DNA of 64,000 nucleotides. Source: Rhizobiales bacterium GAS188 (GTDB lineage Bacteria; Pseudomonadota; Alphaproteobacteria; Rhizobiales; Beijerinckiaceae). A program made the position numbers and the translations under genes. The notes under the pieces are model-generated. The model was not told the DNA's origin. It did not search any database and saw nothing but the letters and a program-made list of their open reading frames with translations. Location of the stretch: contig FNSS01000001.1 of NCBI GenBank assembly GCA_900104855.1, positions 4,712,001-4,776,000 on the forward strand. Reading direction: 5' to 3'. Below are positions 17,474 to 28,100 of the stretch, piece by piece. Every line of letters begins with the position of its first letter. Positions within the stretch are counted from its first letter, which is position 1.

Positions 17474-18625
17474 ATGCAGTCGAATCTCTTCAAGAGCTTA
17501 CTCGGCGCAACCGGCGCAATCTTGTTGGCCAGCGCCGCATTCGCCCAGGACACTGTCAAGATCGGCGTAACGCAGCCGCTCACCGGCGCCTTTGCGGCCT
17601 CCGGTAATTATGTCGCGCAAGGCGCGCAACTGGCAGCGGAGCAGATCAACAAGGGTGGCGGCGTTCTGGGCAAGAAGCTCCAGCTCGTCGTCGAAGACAA
17701 CAAATCCAATCCGACCGAGGCCGTCGGCACCGCGGAAAGACTGATCGTCAAGGACAAGGTCCCTGTCCTGATGGGTGCCTGGAGCTCGACGTTGACGCTC
17801 GCCGTCATGCCGAAGCTCGAGGAATACAAGGTTCCGATGCTGGTCGAGACCTCCTCCTCGGGCAAGATCACGACCTCCGGCAATCCCTATATCTTCCGCA
17901 TCAGCCCGACTTCGGAGATGGAGGCTACGGCGTTCTCCCCGCTGGCCAAGACGCTAGGCATCAAGAAAGCCAATTTTCTCGTCACCAATAACGATTTCGG
18001 CAAGGGCTCGATGCAAGAGTTCACCAAGATGCTGACGGGACAGGGCATCGAGATCGGCGCCGCCGAAACCATGGAGCCCAGCGCGACCGACCTGTCTGCG
18101 CAGCTCGCCAAGATCAAGGCCTCCGGAGGCGATACGCTGTTCGTGACGACGGACGTTGCGCAGCTGACGCTGATCTTGAAGCAGGCGAAGGATCAGCAGA
18201 TCAAGCTGCGCATCATCACGACAGGCGGCTCCGTCGCGCCCGATCAGCTCATCGAACAGGCGGCCGATGCCGCCAACGGCTCCTATCATCTGGTGTTCTT
18301 CACGCCCTGGTTTCCCGACGCCGTCAAGAATCCGGACGTCGCCCAGCAATTCACCACTGCCTGGACTGCGGCCAAATACAATGTCGGCGGCCTGACCGAA
18401 GGTTTCCGCGGATGGGACGGCATCTATACCATCGCGGAGGCGATCAAGCTCGCCGGTAAAGCCGATCCGGAGGCGATCCAACAGGCCCTCTGGACGGTGA
18501 GGGTCAAGGGCGTCAACGGCGACATCGCCTTCATCAAGCAGGGTCCGGCCGGCAAGGAGAGCGGGCAGAATGTGCCGAGCGTCTATCTCGTCAAGATCGA
18601 GGGCGGCAAGGTTGTGAAGCAATAG
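17474..18625 (+). CDS. Periplasmic substrate-binding protein, branched-chain amino acid type
   Basis: This 383-aa protein is the extracytoplasmic receptor of a Liv-type ABC importer. It begins with a signal peptide (about residues 1-24, ending ASAAFA before QDTVKIGV) and then shows the type I binding fold start IGVTQPLTGAFAASG. ATG 17474 follows GGAGG at ideal spacing; an upstream TTG would spoil the signal peptide. The family binds amino acids but also aromatic acids, amides and urea. Given the genes upstream, the ligand is plausibly the pathway substrate. A strong hairpin follows the stop codon. Confidence 0.9.
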   Translation: MQSNLFKSLLGATGAILLASAAFAQDTVKIGVTQPLTGAFAASGNYVAQGAQLAAEQINKGGGVLGKKLQLVVEDNKSNPTEAVGTAERLIVKDKVPVLMGAWSSTLTLAVMPKLEEYKVPMLVETSSSGKITTSGNPYIFRISPTSEMEATAFSPLAKTLGIKKANFLVTNNDFGKGSMQEFTKMLTGQGIEIGAAETMEPSATDLSAQLAKIKASGGDTLFVTTDVAQLTLILKQAKDQQIKLRIITTGGSVAPDQLIEQAADAANGSYHLVFFTPWFPDAVKNPDVAQQFTTAWTAAKYNVGGLTEGFRGWDGIYTIAEAIKLAGKADPEAIQQALWTVRVKGVNGDIAFIKQGPAGKESGQNVPSVYLVKIEGGKVVKQ

Positions 18626-18635
18626 GCCTGACCAT

Positions 18636-18663
18636 CCGTCCGCGGCCTCCTCGCCGCGGACGG
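18636..18663. promoter_or_regulatory. Intercistronic hairpin after the binding-protein gene
   Basis: CCGTCCGCGGC and GCCGCGGACGG form a perfect 11-bp stem with a 6-nt loop, 10 bp after the stop codon. No T-run follows, so it is not a clear terminator. Such hairpins often protect upstream mRNA so that the binding protein is made in excess over the permeases. Confidence 0.6.
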
Positions 18664-18761
18664 TCCGCTAATCGGAACCGTTTGACCGGTCGGCTCGTCG
18701 TTGCGGGCCGAATGGCAGATGCGGGTCGACGGGCAACCCGGCGGCAGAGAGTCACCCTGGC

Positions 18762-19634
18762 GTGGAAGAACTGCTTCAACATTGCCTGAACGCGCTCATG
18801 CTGGGGGGCACCTACGCGCTGCTCGGCATCGGCCTGACGCTGATCTTCGGAATCATGCGGGTGGTGAACTTCACGCATGGCGAGCTCTACAGCTTCGGCG
18901 CCTATATGATGTTCATGTTCGTGATGCTGCTGCATCTCGATTTCTTCCTGTCGCTCATGCTGGCGATGCTGTTCGGCATCGCGCTCGGCGCGGCGATCGA
19001 GTTCCTGCTGCTGCGCAGGCTGCGCGGCGCGGATATCGACACGACGATGCTGGTGATGATCGGCGCCTGGATCGCGATGCAAAATCTGGAACAGCTCGTC
19101 TGGTCCGGCGTCGCCAAATCGATCAAGACGCCGTTCCCCTCCTCACCGATGGTGGTCGGCGGTCTCTCCGTGTCCTGGAATCGGCTGTTCGTGCTCGCGG
19201 TCGCGCTGGTCCTGATCCTATGCACCTATGCGCTGGTTGACCGCACCAGGCTCGGCCGAGCGATGCGCGCCACCTTTCAGGATCGCGACACCGCCGCCCT
19301 CATGGGCGTCGACATCAATACGATCTATCTGTCGACCTTCGCGCTGGGGTCCGGCCTCGCAGCCGCCGCAGGAGCCTTGCTCGGCCCCATCTTCGTCGTC
19401 ACCCCGGGCATGGGTGATCTCGCCTCGCTCAAGGCCTTCGCCATCGTCATCCTCGGTGGGCTCGGCAATATCGCGGGCGCCACCATCGGCGGTTTCATCC
19501 TGGCGTTCATCGAGGAATTGGGCGCTGGCTACATATCCTCCGGCTATCGGGACGCGATGGGCTTCCTGCTCATCATCCTGATCCTGGTGGTGCGCCCGAC
19601 CGGCCTGTTCAGCCGCAAGGAGCGGATCGGGTGA
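18762..19634 (+). CDS. livH: Branched-chain amino acid-type ABC permease (LivH)
   Basis: This is a 290-aa inner-membrane permease with about eight hydrophobic segments. It opens with a YALLGIGLTLIFGIMRVVNFTHG block that is typical of LivH. The C-terminal half carries LKAFAIVILGGLGNIAGATIGG, the EAA-like loop that contacts the ATPases. The start is GTG 18762, giving a short N-terminus before the first membrane segment. It ends with a 4-bp overlap with livM (GTGA), so the two permeases are co-translated as a heterodimer. Confidence 0.92.
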   Translation: MEELLQHCLNALMLGGTYALLGIGLTLIFGIMRVVNFTHGELYSFGAYMMFMFVMLLHLDFFLSLMLAMLFGIALGAAIEFLLLRRLRGADIDTTMLVMIGAWIAMQNLEQLVWSGVAKSIKTPFPSSPMVVGGLSVSWNRLFVLAVALVLILCTYALVDRTRLGRAMRATFQDRDTAALMGVDINTIYLSTFALGSGLAAAAGALLGPIFVVTPGMGDLASLKAFAIVILGGLGNIAGATIGGFILAFIEELGAGYISSGYRDAMGFLLIILILVVRPTGLFSRKERIG

Positions 19635-20677
19635 GACGCTTCGCTACGGTCGCCTTTCTTGCGTTCCTGTTCTCGATCCCGCTGTGGCTCGGCAATTTCT
19701 ACATGCTGCATGTGCTCATCATCACGGGCATCTTCACTATCGCCGCGATGAGCCTGAACCTGCTGCTCGGCTATACCGGCCAGCTCAGCCTCGGTCACGT
19801 CGCGTTCTTCGGCATCGGCGCTTACGTGTCGTCGCTCGCATCGCTCGGATTCGAGGTGCATCTGCTGCCGGACGTGCTCGTCACGCTGAGGCCGCAGCCC
19901 GTCTGGCTCGGCATGGCCTGCGGCGTCGTCATCGCGGGCTTCTTCGGTTGGGCGATCGGCAAGATCGCCTTCAAGGTGCGCGGCGCCTATTTCGTGATCG
20001 TCACCATCAGTTTCGCCGAGGTCGTCAGGCTCGTGGCGCTGAACTGGGACGAGCTGACGCAAGGCCCGATGGCGCTCAACAACATCCCGCCGCTGACGCT
20101 CGCCATACCGGGCCTGTTCGAGCTCTCCTTCATCGGCAAGGCCGCCAACTATTATCTCGTCCTCGTCGTTGCCATCCTGGCCTACATCATCATCGCGAGA
20201 CTGGTTCGTTCCCGCGCCGGACGGGCGATGATCGCGCTCAAGGAAAACGAGGCGCTCGCCACTTCGGTCGGCATCGACGTGACAAGGTACCTCGTGCTGG
20301 CCGCAGTGGTATCGGCCGCCATCGCCGGGGCGGCGGGCGCGCTCTACGCCCACTACATCCGCATCGTCGATCCGAACGTGTTCCTGTTCATCTACACGGT
20401 GACGATGGTCATCATGGTCGTCGCCGGCGGCAAGGGCACTTTGGCCAGCCCGATTGTGGGAGGCCTGATCTTCGGCCTGCTGCCGGAGGCGCTGCGGTCC
20501 TTCGCGATCGGGCCCGAAGTGCAGTGGGTCGTCTATGGGATATTGATGATCCTGGTCGTCTATCTGCTGCCGAACGGCATCGTTCCGGCGCTCGGCGACT
20601 GGTGGGAGCGCCGTCGTCACATCGATTCGAGCACTGCTGAGCGCAAGGACGCTCCGGCCGAGCAGGTCGCCCGATGA
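19631..20677 (+). CDS. livM: Branched-chain amino acid-type ABC permease (LivM)
   Basis: This 348-aa permease pairs with LivH. It has multiple membrane segments and the conserved GYTGQLSLGHVAFFGIGAY motif near residues 48-67, plus a C-terminal AGGKGTLASPIVGG loop. GTG 19631 overlaps the livH stop. The last 25 residues are hydrophilic and charged, cytoplasmic by prediction. It overlaps livG by 4 bp. Confidence 0.92.
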   Translation: MRRFATVAFLAFLFSIPLWLGNFYMLHVLIITGIFTIAAMSLNLLLGYTGQLSLGHVAFFGIGAYVSSLASLGFEVHLLPDVLVTLRPQPVWLGMACGVVIAGFFGWAIGKIAFKVRGAYFVIVTISFAEVVRLVALNWDELTQGPMALNNIPPLTLAIPGLFELSFIGKAANYYLVLVVAILAYIIIARLVRSRAGRAMIALKENEALATSVGIDVTRYLVLAAVVSAAIAGAAGALYAHYIRIVDPNVFLFIYTVTMVIMVVAGGKGTLASPIVGGLIFGLLPEALRSFAIGPEVQWVVYGILMILVVYLLPNGIVPALGDWWERRRHIDSSTAERKDAPAEQVAR

Positions 20678-21468
20678 GCGGCGCGCCCCCACGCATCGCA
20701 CTCGCCGTCAGCGGGCTGTCGATCCGCTTCGGCGGGCTCACCGCGGTCGAAAGCATGAGTTTCGACGTGAGGGAAGGGGAGGTGCGGTCGCTGATCGGCC
20801 CGAACGGCGCTGGCAAGACCTCCGCTTTCAACGCGATCACCGGCTTCCTCCCGGCGGCGGCGGGGGAGATCTCCTATCGCGGCGTGCGGCTCAACGGCCT
20901 CAAGCCCAGCCGCATCGCAGGGCTCGGCGTGGTGCGCACCTTTCAGAAGACCAGCGTGTTCGCCGGGCGGACCGTGCTCGACAACATCTTGATCGGCCTG
21001 CACCTGCGCTCGCGGCAGCATCCCGTCGCGATCATCTTGGGCCTGCCTTCCGTGGTGCGCGAAGAGAGGTGGCTGGTGGAGGAAGCGCGCCAGGTCTTGC
21101 GCTTCGTCGGCATCGAGGCTCGCCGGGCCGAACTTGCTGCTTCGCTTCCCTATGGCGAGTTACGGCTGCTCGAAGTTGCGGTGGCGCTTGCCGCGAAGCC
21201 GACGCTGCTGCTGCTCGATGAGCCGGTTTCGGGAATGAACTCCAGCGAAACCTCGAGCTTCATGGACACACTCGCGCGGATCCGGGCGCGCGACGTCACC
21301 GTGCTCCTGGTGGAGCATGACATGAAGATGGTCATGGGCGTTTCGGATCGCGTCGTGTGCCTCAACCAGGGGCGCATCATTGCCGACGGCACGCCGTCGG
21401 AGATTCAGCGCAATCCGGAGGTGATCCGGGCCTATCTTGGCGAGAGGCATGCTCGTGCTCAAGGTTGA
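20674..21468 (+). CDS. livG: ABC transporter ATP-binding protein (LivG)
   Basis: This 264-aa ATPase has Walker A GPNGAGKTS (about residues 46-54), a relaxed signature region ASLPYGELRLLEVA and Walker B TLLLLDEPVSGMN. The order and sequence match LivG. The signature reads LPYGE instead of the canonical LSGGQ, which is common in this subfamily. It energises the importer together with LivF, whose start lies inside this gene's end (20 bp overlap). Confidence 0.92.
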   Translation: MSGAPPRIALAVSGLSIRFGGLTAVESMSFDVREGEVRSLIGPNGAGKTSAFNAITGFLPAAAGEISYRGVRLNGLKPSRIAGLGVVRTFQKTSVFAGRTVLDNILIGLHLRSRQHPVAIILGLPSVVREERWLVEEARQVLRFVGIEARRAELAASLPYGELRLLEVAVALAAKPTLLLLDEPVSGMNSSETSSFMDTLARIRARDVTVLLVEHDMKMVMGVSDRVVCLNQGRIIADGTPSEIQRNPEVIRAYLGERHARAQG

Positions 21469-22159
21469 GGGCCTCTCCTGCCGTTACGGCAAGGTCGCCG
21501 CAGTGAGCGATCTTTCGCTGGAGGTCCGGCGGGGTGAGCTGGTCACGCTCATCGGCGCCAACGGCGCCGGCAAGACGACGACGCTCAAGGCGATCTCCGG
21601 CCTCATGGCTCCCGCTGGCGGGCGGCTGGCTTTCGAAGGTCAGGACATTACCGGCGCCTCGGCGCGCCGCATCCTGCAATTGGGCATCGCGCATTGTCCC
21701 GAAGGCCGGCGCGTCTTTCCCTACATGACCGTCATCGAGAACCTGCAAATGGGTTGCCATTTGCGCCGCGATGCCGGCGCGATCGCAGCCGACATGGCGA
21801 GGTTTTTCGAGCGGTTTCCGATCCTTTACGACCGTCGCGCTCAGACGGCCGGCACCTTGTCGGGCGGCGAACAGCAAATGCTGGCGATCGCGCGCGCCCT
21901 GATGTCGCGTCCCAAGCTCGTCTTGTTCGATGAGCCTTCGCTCGGGCTCGCCCCGAATATCGTCGATCGTGTTTTCGAGGTGATCAAGGGCATCCAGGCC
22001 GAGGGCGTCACCATCATCATGGTCGAGCAGAACGCTTTTGCTGCCCTTGAATTGTCGGATCGCTCCTATGTGATCGAGCAGGGCCGCCTGAAGCTGACGG
22101 GGACAGGTGCGGAATTGCTGAGCAACCCGGAGGTGAAGGCCGCTTATCTCGGAGCGTGA
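21449..22159 (+). CDS. livF: ABC transporter ATP-binding protein (LivF)
   Basis: This 236-aa ATPase has Walker A GANGAGKTT, signature TLSGGEQQMLAIARAL and Walker B KLVLFDEPSLGLAP. I chose ATG 21449, preceded by GAGAGG, over an upstream TTG. It is the last gene of the importer operon. The next gene lies on the opposite strand and ends only 31 bp away, so the two transcription units converge here without an obvious T-rich terminator. Confidence 0.92.
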   Translation: MLVLKVEGLSCRYGKVAAVSDLSLEVRRGELVTLIGANGAGKTTTLKAISGLMAPAGGRLAFEGQDITGASARRILQLGIAHCPEGRRVFPYMTVIENLQMGCHLRRDAGAIAADMARFFERFPILYDRRAQTAGTLSGGEQQMLAIARALMSRPKLVLFDEPSLGLAPNIVDRVFEVIKGIQAEGVTIIMVEQNAFAALELSDRSYVIEQGRLKLTGTGAELLSNPEVKAAYLGA

Positions 22160-22189
22160 TGCGATTTCGACGACGCCGGCCGTGCGCAG

Positions 22190-25100
22190 TCAGCTTCCCG
22201 GCCAGCCGGCAGGCGTCATCAGGTCGATGCGGTCGATCGTCAAAAGGGGCACGGGCCGCGAGACGCCGCCGCCCGAGGCGACGTTGACGAACAGCGACAC
22301 GGCAATCGAGAAGCTGGCGCCGGCGCGCGGCAGGCTGACCACCTGGCCCCATTGTTGGAGCGCGTCGGCGAAGGCCTGGGCCAGCGGGGCCGGGTCGGCG
22401 CCCAACACCTCACCGGCGTTCAGGATCGCCGGCACGGTGGCGATCAGCGGAGCCCCACCCCCGGTCGGGGTCACCAGCGGATAGTTGTAGGCCGACGAGA
22501 TGCGCACGATGCGGTTCTGGCCCAGGGTCTCGCCGGCGCCGACGAAGGGTGTCAGGACCGAGGTCAACATCTGGGCCATCGAGGGGCCACTGGCCGGTCC
22601 GAGCGTCTTGGTGACCTCCACATAGGGCACCAACACATTGCTGAAGGAGACCTCCGGCGTCTCGTAGACCAGCAGCGGGTTCACCGTGGAGCCGAGGTCG
22701 GCGTTGCGGGTGATCCGGGCGCTGCCGACCACGGTCTGATCCACCAGCAGATCAAGCCCCGTGATCCCCATCGTCAGCTGCTTGGGCACGCCGTCGGGGA
22801 ACACATAGCCGACCTGCATCCAGCCAGCCTGGCCGTCGGGGGCCTGGGCGGCCGGCGTGGGCGTCGGCGCGCCGGTGGGGGAGACACCATTGATGGCGGG
22901 AAACAGTAGCGGAGTGGCGGCGCGGGCGGGCTCCACGCGTCCAAACACGGTCAGGGCGTTCTTGGAGATATCCGCGTAGCGCAGCACCCAGATCAGCATC
23001 TCGATCTGGGGCGTGGCCAGCGCCATGAGCGGCGCGTTGAAGGCGGAGGTGACGTCCCCCACCAGCTTCACCAGAACGTCGATCAACTTGGTGGCCTTCG
23101 GGTCTGAACCTTCCAGCAGGTTCAGGAGCGGAGCTATGCTGGCGAAACCGGCTTGGAACCGGAGCAGCGCCTTGGTGAGCGGCGTCAGCGGTCCCGGACC
23201 GGCGGCGGTGGTCGGCTGCCAGTCGATCGGCTGGTTGAAGGTCGAAGTGACCCACAAATCGTCCTGCGCCGCCTGCTCGGCCTTGCCGATGGTCAGGGTG
23301 AAGGGCCAGAGCAGGGCCGCCCGGATCATATCCTGGATCGGATCGTCGCTCGACAGGGCGGCGAGCTTGGCCGCAGGCGGCAGGGCGGCGGTCTGGCTCA
23401 CCAGCACCGGCGGGGCCGGATAGCGCCGCAACGGCACGGGCACGTCCACTTCGCCCAGGCTCACCTCCAGCGGCGAGCCCGCGTCGGCGTCGGGCGAGAC
23501 GAATTTCAGCCAACCGGAAGGCAGATAGCCGTAGAGCTTCTCGCCCGGTTCGAAGTCGTGCTCGATGTGGCTGATGGACCAGACCGGGTTCAGCGTCAGG
23601 ATGTTCTGCTGTTCCGGTTGTTTCACTGTGACCAGGAAGGTCAGCCAGGGCTTGGACGAGGCGCCCCCATCCAGGGCGAGCTTTGGGGAGGTCAGTGTGA
23701 AGGGGGCGCCATCCTTCGGCGCCGTCCCGGTGCCGAGGCCCCCGTAGAGACGCGGCGGCAGGGCCGCGCCGGCTTCCGCGGCGCCGGCCACCATCACCTC
23801 CAGCGGGATCTGGGCCACGGCGGCGGTGGCGTAGGCGTTCGAAAGTTGGGCCAGCAGCGACTGTTCGAACTGAGTGGCCGCCTCCTTGAGGTCCCCGGCC
23901 GGCTGGTCGGCGTAGACCGGAACCAGCCGCTGGCTCAGCACCGAGGCGACCGTGGCCTTGTCGGCCATCAGGGTGTCGAAGGCGCCCGGCTTGCTGCCGC
24001 CGATCCTCGCAATGCCGGCGGCCAGGTCCGGGGCCATCAGCCGGTCGAAGCTGGACAGGAAGGTCTGGGCCAGGACGTCCGCGTCCACCGAGGCAGCGCT
24101 CGAGGTCGCCGTCGTGGGTGTCAGATTGGCGTCCCAGGTGGTGATCTCGGTCTGGCCGTACTGCAGGCTGGTCGAGAAGGGCCGCAGGGTGAAGAAGGCG
24201 GGCTTCGTCACCTTCGGATCCTGGCGGCCCACCGAGATGCCGGCCGTGGCGCTCAGCCGCACGGCCCACAATCCCGGACCCGCCCCCGCGTCGTCGGCGG
24301 CCGACATCGGGCGCTGAGCGAGCTTCACGCGCCCGGCCTTGCCGTCGAACCCGGCCAGCAGGGCTTCGACCCCCCGGGTCCAGGCCACCAGCGGCGGAGG
24401 TACGGGCGAGCGCGGGGGCGGGGCGTTGGGATCGGCCGGGGGCGGCAGGTGGGGCGGCAGCAGCGCATCGACCCGGGCGACGGCGGGCAGGCGTTTGGAC
24501 ACGCCCTGGTCGACGTTTTGGCGCGCCAAGGTCAGGCGGGCGCCGAGCGGGAAGATATCGCTCGGGCGGGCCGCGACCTTGGTGAGGTCCAGCGGCAGGG
24601 TGATGGTCGCCGATGCCTTGGCGGGGTTGGGTCCCTGGACCACGGCGTTCAACAGGTCCACCGCGGCGCGGAGCTGGGTCAGGGCGGAGGCCGGATCGCC
24701 CACGGTCGGCCAGACGTCGCCCGCCGCCGGATCGCCGTAGAGCGTGCTGGACACGGTCGCCTGGAAATTGGCGTCGTGCGCCTGCTGGGTCACGGTGGTC
24801 CAGGTCTCGCGCGCAGACTGCAGCGACTGGTCGGCCAGCATGGCGCCGTTCTCGAGCCAGGCCCTCAGCTTGGCGGCGTGGGACTGCAGGCCCGCCGGGT
24901 TGAAGCTGATGATGACGCTGAGCGCCGGAGCGCCATTGGGGTCCTTGCCCAGATCATAGGTCACCTGGCAGCCCGGCCAGGACGACGGGGCGAGCAGCGG
25001 GTCGTTATAGACCACCGGGAAGGGCGCGGCGAACCGCCTGGTCGGGTCGGTCAGCACATTGCCGTAGACATCGCTGAGCCGGAAGTTCAGGTCGGCTGCA

Positions 25101-28100
25101 TCGCCCACCGCCGCATAGGGGTTGGTCGAGGGCGTGGCGAGGTAGCGCCAGACCGGAACCACCTGCTTGTAGGTGGCCGACAGGATCGCGCCGCCGTCAC
25201 TCTTGGCCTGGCTGACCGGGCTCAGCGCCGTGCTCCACAGGGTCTCGGCGTAGGCGCCGGTCGCGCCGCCGATCTGCAGCTCGATCATGTGGTAGAGCGC
25301 CGCGATCGAGGCCGGCGAATAGGGGGTGGAGTCGCCGGCCGGCGGCGCGTTCCAGATCAGCTCGGCGCCGACGCAGCCGGGCGGGAAGGCCGGGCGCCAG
25401 TTGATGACCGGGCCCGAGGCGTCGTTCAGCGACAGGTACTGGGTGGACTTCGCTTCATTGCCGGTGTCGGCGATCACCATGCTGTTGGCGTAAGCGCGCA
25501 GGGGCGTGCCGCCGGTCGGCGCGTCGCCGAGGTCGAGCCACAGCCAGAACCGCGCGACGTCCTTCTGGAACAGCGCGTCCGGCAGGCCGTTCCCCTTGGC
25601 GTCGGCGTAGCGCAGGTAGAAGCCCGAGGTGTGGACCACGCTGGCTTCCCAGACCAGGCGCAGGAAGGCCCTTGCGTCGCCCAGCGGGGCCGCGACCGGA
25701 CCGAGGTCGGCGTTTGCCGTCACCCGCTTGAGCAGCAGCATCGGCGCCGCCAGCATGTTGGGCTGGGACGTGGTCGACAGGTTCGACTTGAACACCAGCA
25801 CCGGCTGCGCCGTGAGATCCAGCGTATCGGCGGTCAGCACGTTGGACCGCAGGGTCAGGGGGACCACGCGCCGGACCGCGAAGCTCGGATCGTCCAGCGC
25901 CTTTTCCAGGAGGGCGCGGGTGTCATCGTCCGTGCCGATCAGCTCGTAGACGTCGGTGCACCAGCGCGGGGTCTGCGTGGGCGTTCCCCCGCTCGCGGCG
26001 GGCTGGAGGTCGCTGGCGGCGGTCACCGGCACGCGGCGCAGGCTGAGGGGAATCAACAGGCCGGGCGCGAAGGGCGTGGCCGCCGCGGTGGTGTCGGGCT
26101 GGACGCGCAGCACGCCCGTGAGGCCGCCCTTGGCGATCAGGGAGACGGCCGAGGCCGGCACGGTCAGGACCTGGGAGTCTGGCGCGGAGGTCCGGCCCGG
26201 GAACAACTCGACCGGGCCTTGGGTGCGGGCGGTCGCGGCGATGCTGAGCGGCCCCTGGGTGAGGGCGTCCATGGGCGCCACGGCGATGCCGGGCGCGCTG
26301 TCGGAGCCGGCACGCCAGCCGGGGTTGGGCTCGGCCGGGACGCTGGCGGCGGGCAGGATGGCGACGGCGCTGGTTCCGCTCGCGAAGCGGATGCTCGGGC
26401 CTCCTGTGCCGGCCAGGCTGAGGCTCGCCTGAATGGCGGCGCCGGCGGTTCCTGTGAACTGCTGGTGTTCCAGGCTGTAGAGCGGATGGATGATGGCTTC
26501 GCTGATCGGGTCGGAGGGGCCGTGCACCACCGCCGGATCCGGCAGGCGGGTCCCGTGCAGGGCCAGTCGCGAGAGCATACTGGCGATGGTGGCCAGCGCC
26601 TTGGTGCTGGGCAGGGTCCCGGGCGACAGGGTCCCGCCATGGGCCTTCTCGGCGTCGGCCATGGCCGAGGCGATCTGACGGGCCATGGCCAGAAACCAGT
26701 TGACGTAGACGAGGTGCGACAGCGACGGCCCGTCCGGGGCAGTGGCTCTCGCCCTCGCCGTGGCGCGTAAGCTCGGCGGCTTGGGCGTCAGGGCCGAGAG
26801 CGCGGCGAAATAAGCGGCCAGCGCGGCGGGATAGCCGCTATAGGTGAGGGGATTGGTCCCGAAGGTCCAGGAATTGCCGCCAACGGTCAGGGCCAGCGGG
26901 TCCAGCATCGGGAAGATGGCGGCGATGACCGGCGGCTGGCCGGTCTTGCTGAGGTCGACGCCCGTGATCTCGAAGGTCACTCCCCTCAGGACGCCCGACA
27001 GGCCGCTTTCGAAGTTGCTCGGGGTCGGCTGGCCGCCGGCGCCCAACGCCGCCGCGACCGCCTTCCAGGTCTGGTCTGAACCGCCCCAGGCGCTCATCAG
27101 CCACGGGGTGACAAGGTCGGCCAGGACTTCGAAATCCGACCCGCTCACGGGATTGGGCGAATTCACGTCGGGACAGGGGATCAGCAGGGTGGCGACCGCG
27201 CCGATCTGGCCGGCGCCGGCGCCGTCATAGGGGACCGCCGGCTGCAGGATGAAGCTGAGGTTGACCGTGGTCGGACCGGCGGCATCGGCCAGCCGGTCGC
27301 GCGTCCGCGCCAGGCTGCGCAACGCCGGCAGGGCCCGTAGGGCCAGCTGCGGATTCGGAATGAAGGCGCGCAGGTTCGGGTCGCTGGGTCCGTCGAGCGC
27401 GGCAGTGACCGAGTGACCACCGATCAAGGTGAAGCTGAGGTCGAGGGTGGCCGAGAAATGGATGTGGATGGTGAAGAAGACGATGTGGACCGAGACCTCG
27501 ACCTCCACGCCCACCGACGCGTCGACCACGGTGTTGCAGTTGGTCTCGAAGGCGGTTGCGATGTTGGCCCAGACGGTGATGCAGACGGTCGCCGAGATGA
27601 TACCGAGATCGACGCTGCCCTGGACCACGCCGGCCAGGGTCACGGAGGCGCTGAACCAGTAGTAGTCCGGCTCGTGCGCGATGCCGGTCTCGCCCTGGGC
27701 GCCGGCCGCCTTCCAGGCCAGCAGGCCCTGGAACACCCCCTGCAGGGTGAGCGAGGCCTCTGCCGAGATCGGGCCCTTGGAGACGCTGCGACCGATGCCG
27801 ACCTTGAGCGCCAGGCCGAGCACCAGGATCGGATTGTACTGGACCTGGGGCGTGTTGCGACCGGTCGGATTGTCGCCGCTGCGCAGCTTGCCGAAATAGA
27901 GCCCGGCCTCGCCCATGAAGATGAAGACCTGGAGCGAGAAGGAGTCCGGGCCGAGTGGCCAGCCGATGGCGATCTTGAAATCGCCGTTGGTATAGATCCA
28001 CAACTGGAAGGAGGGGATGGTCGCCGAACCGGCACCGACCTGGATCTGCCGGATGTTGTCCGGCAGGATGATCTTGCCGTAGAAGACTCCGAGGTCCGAG

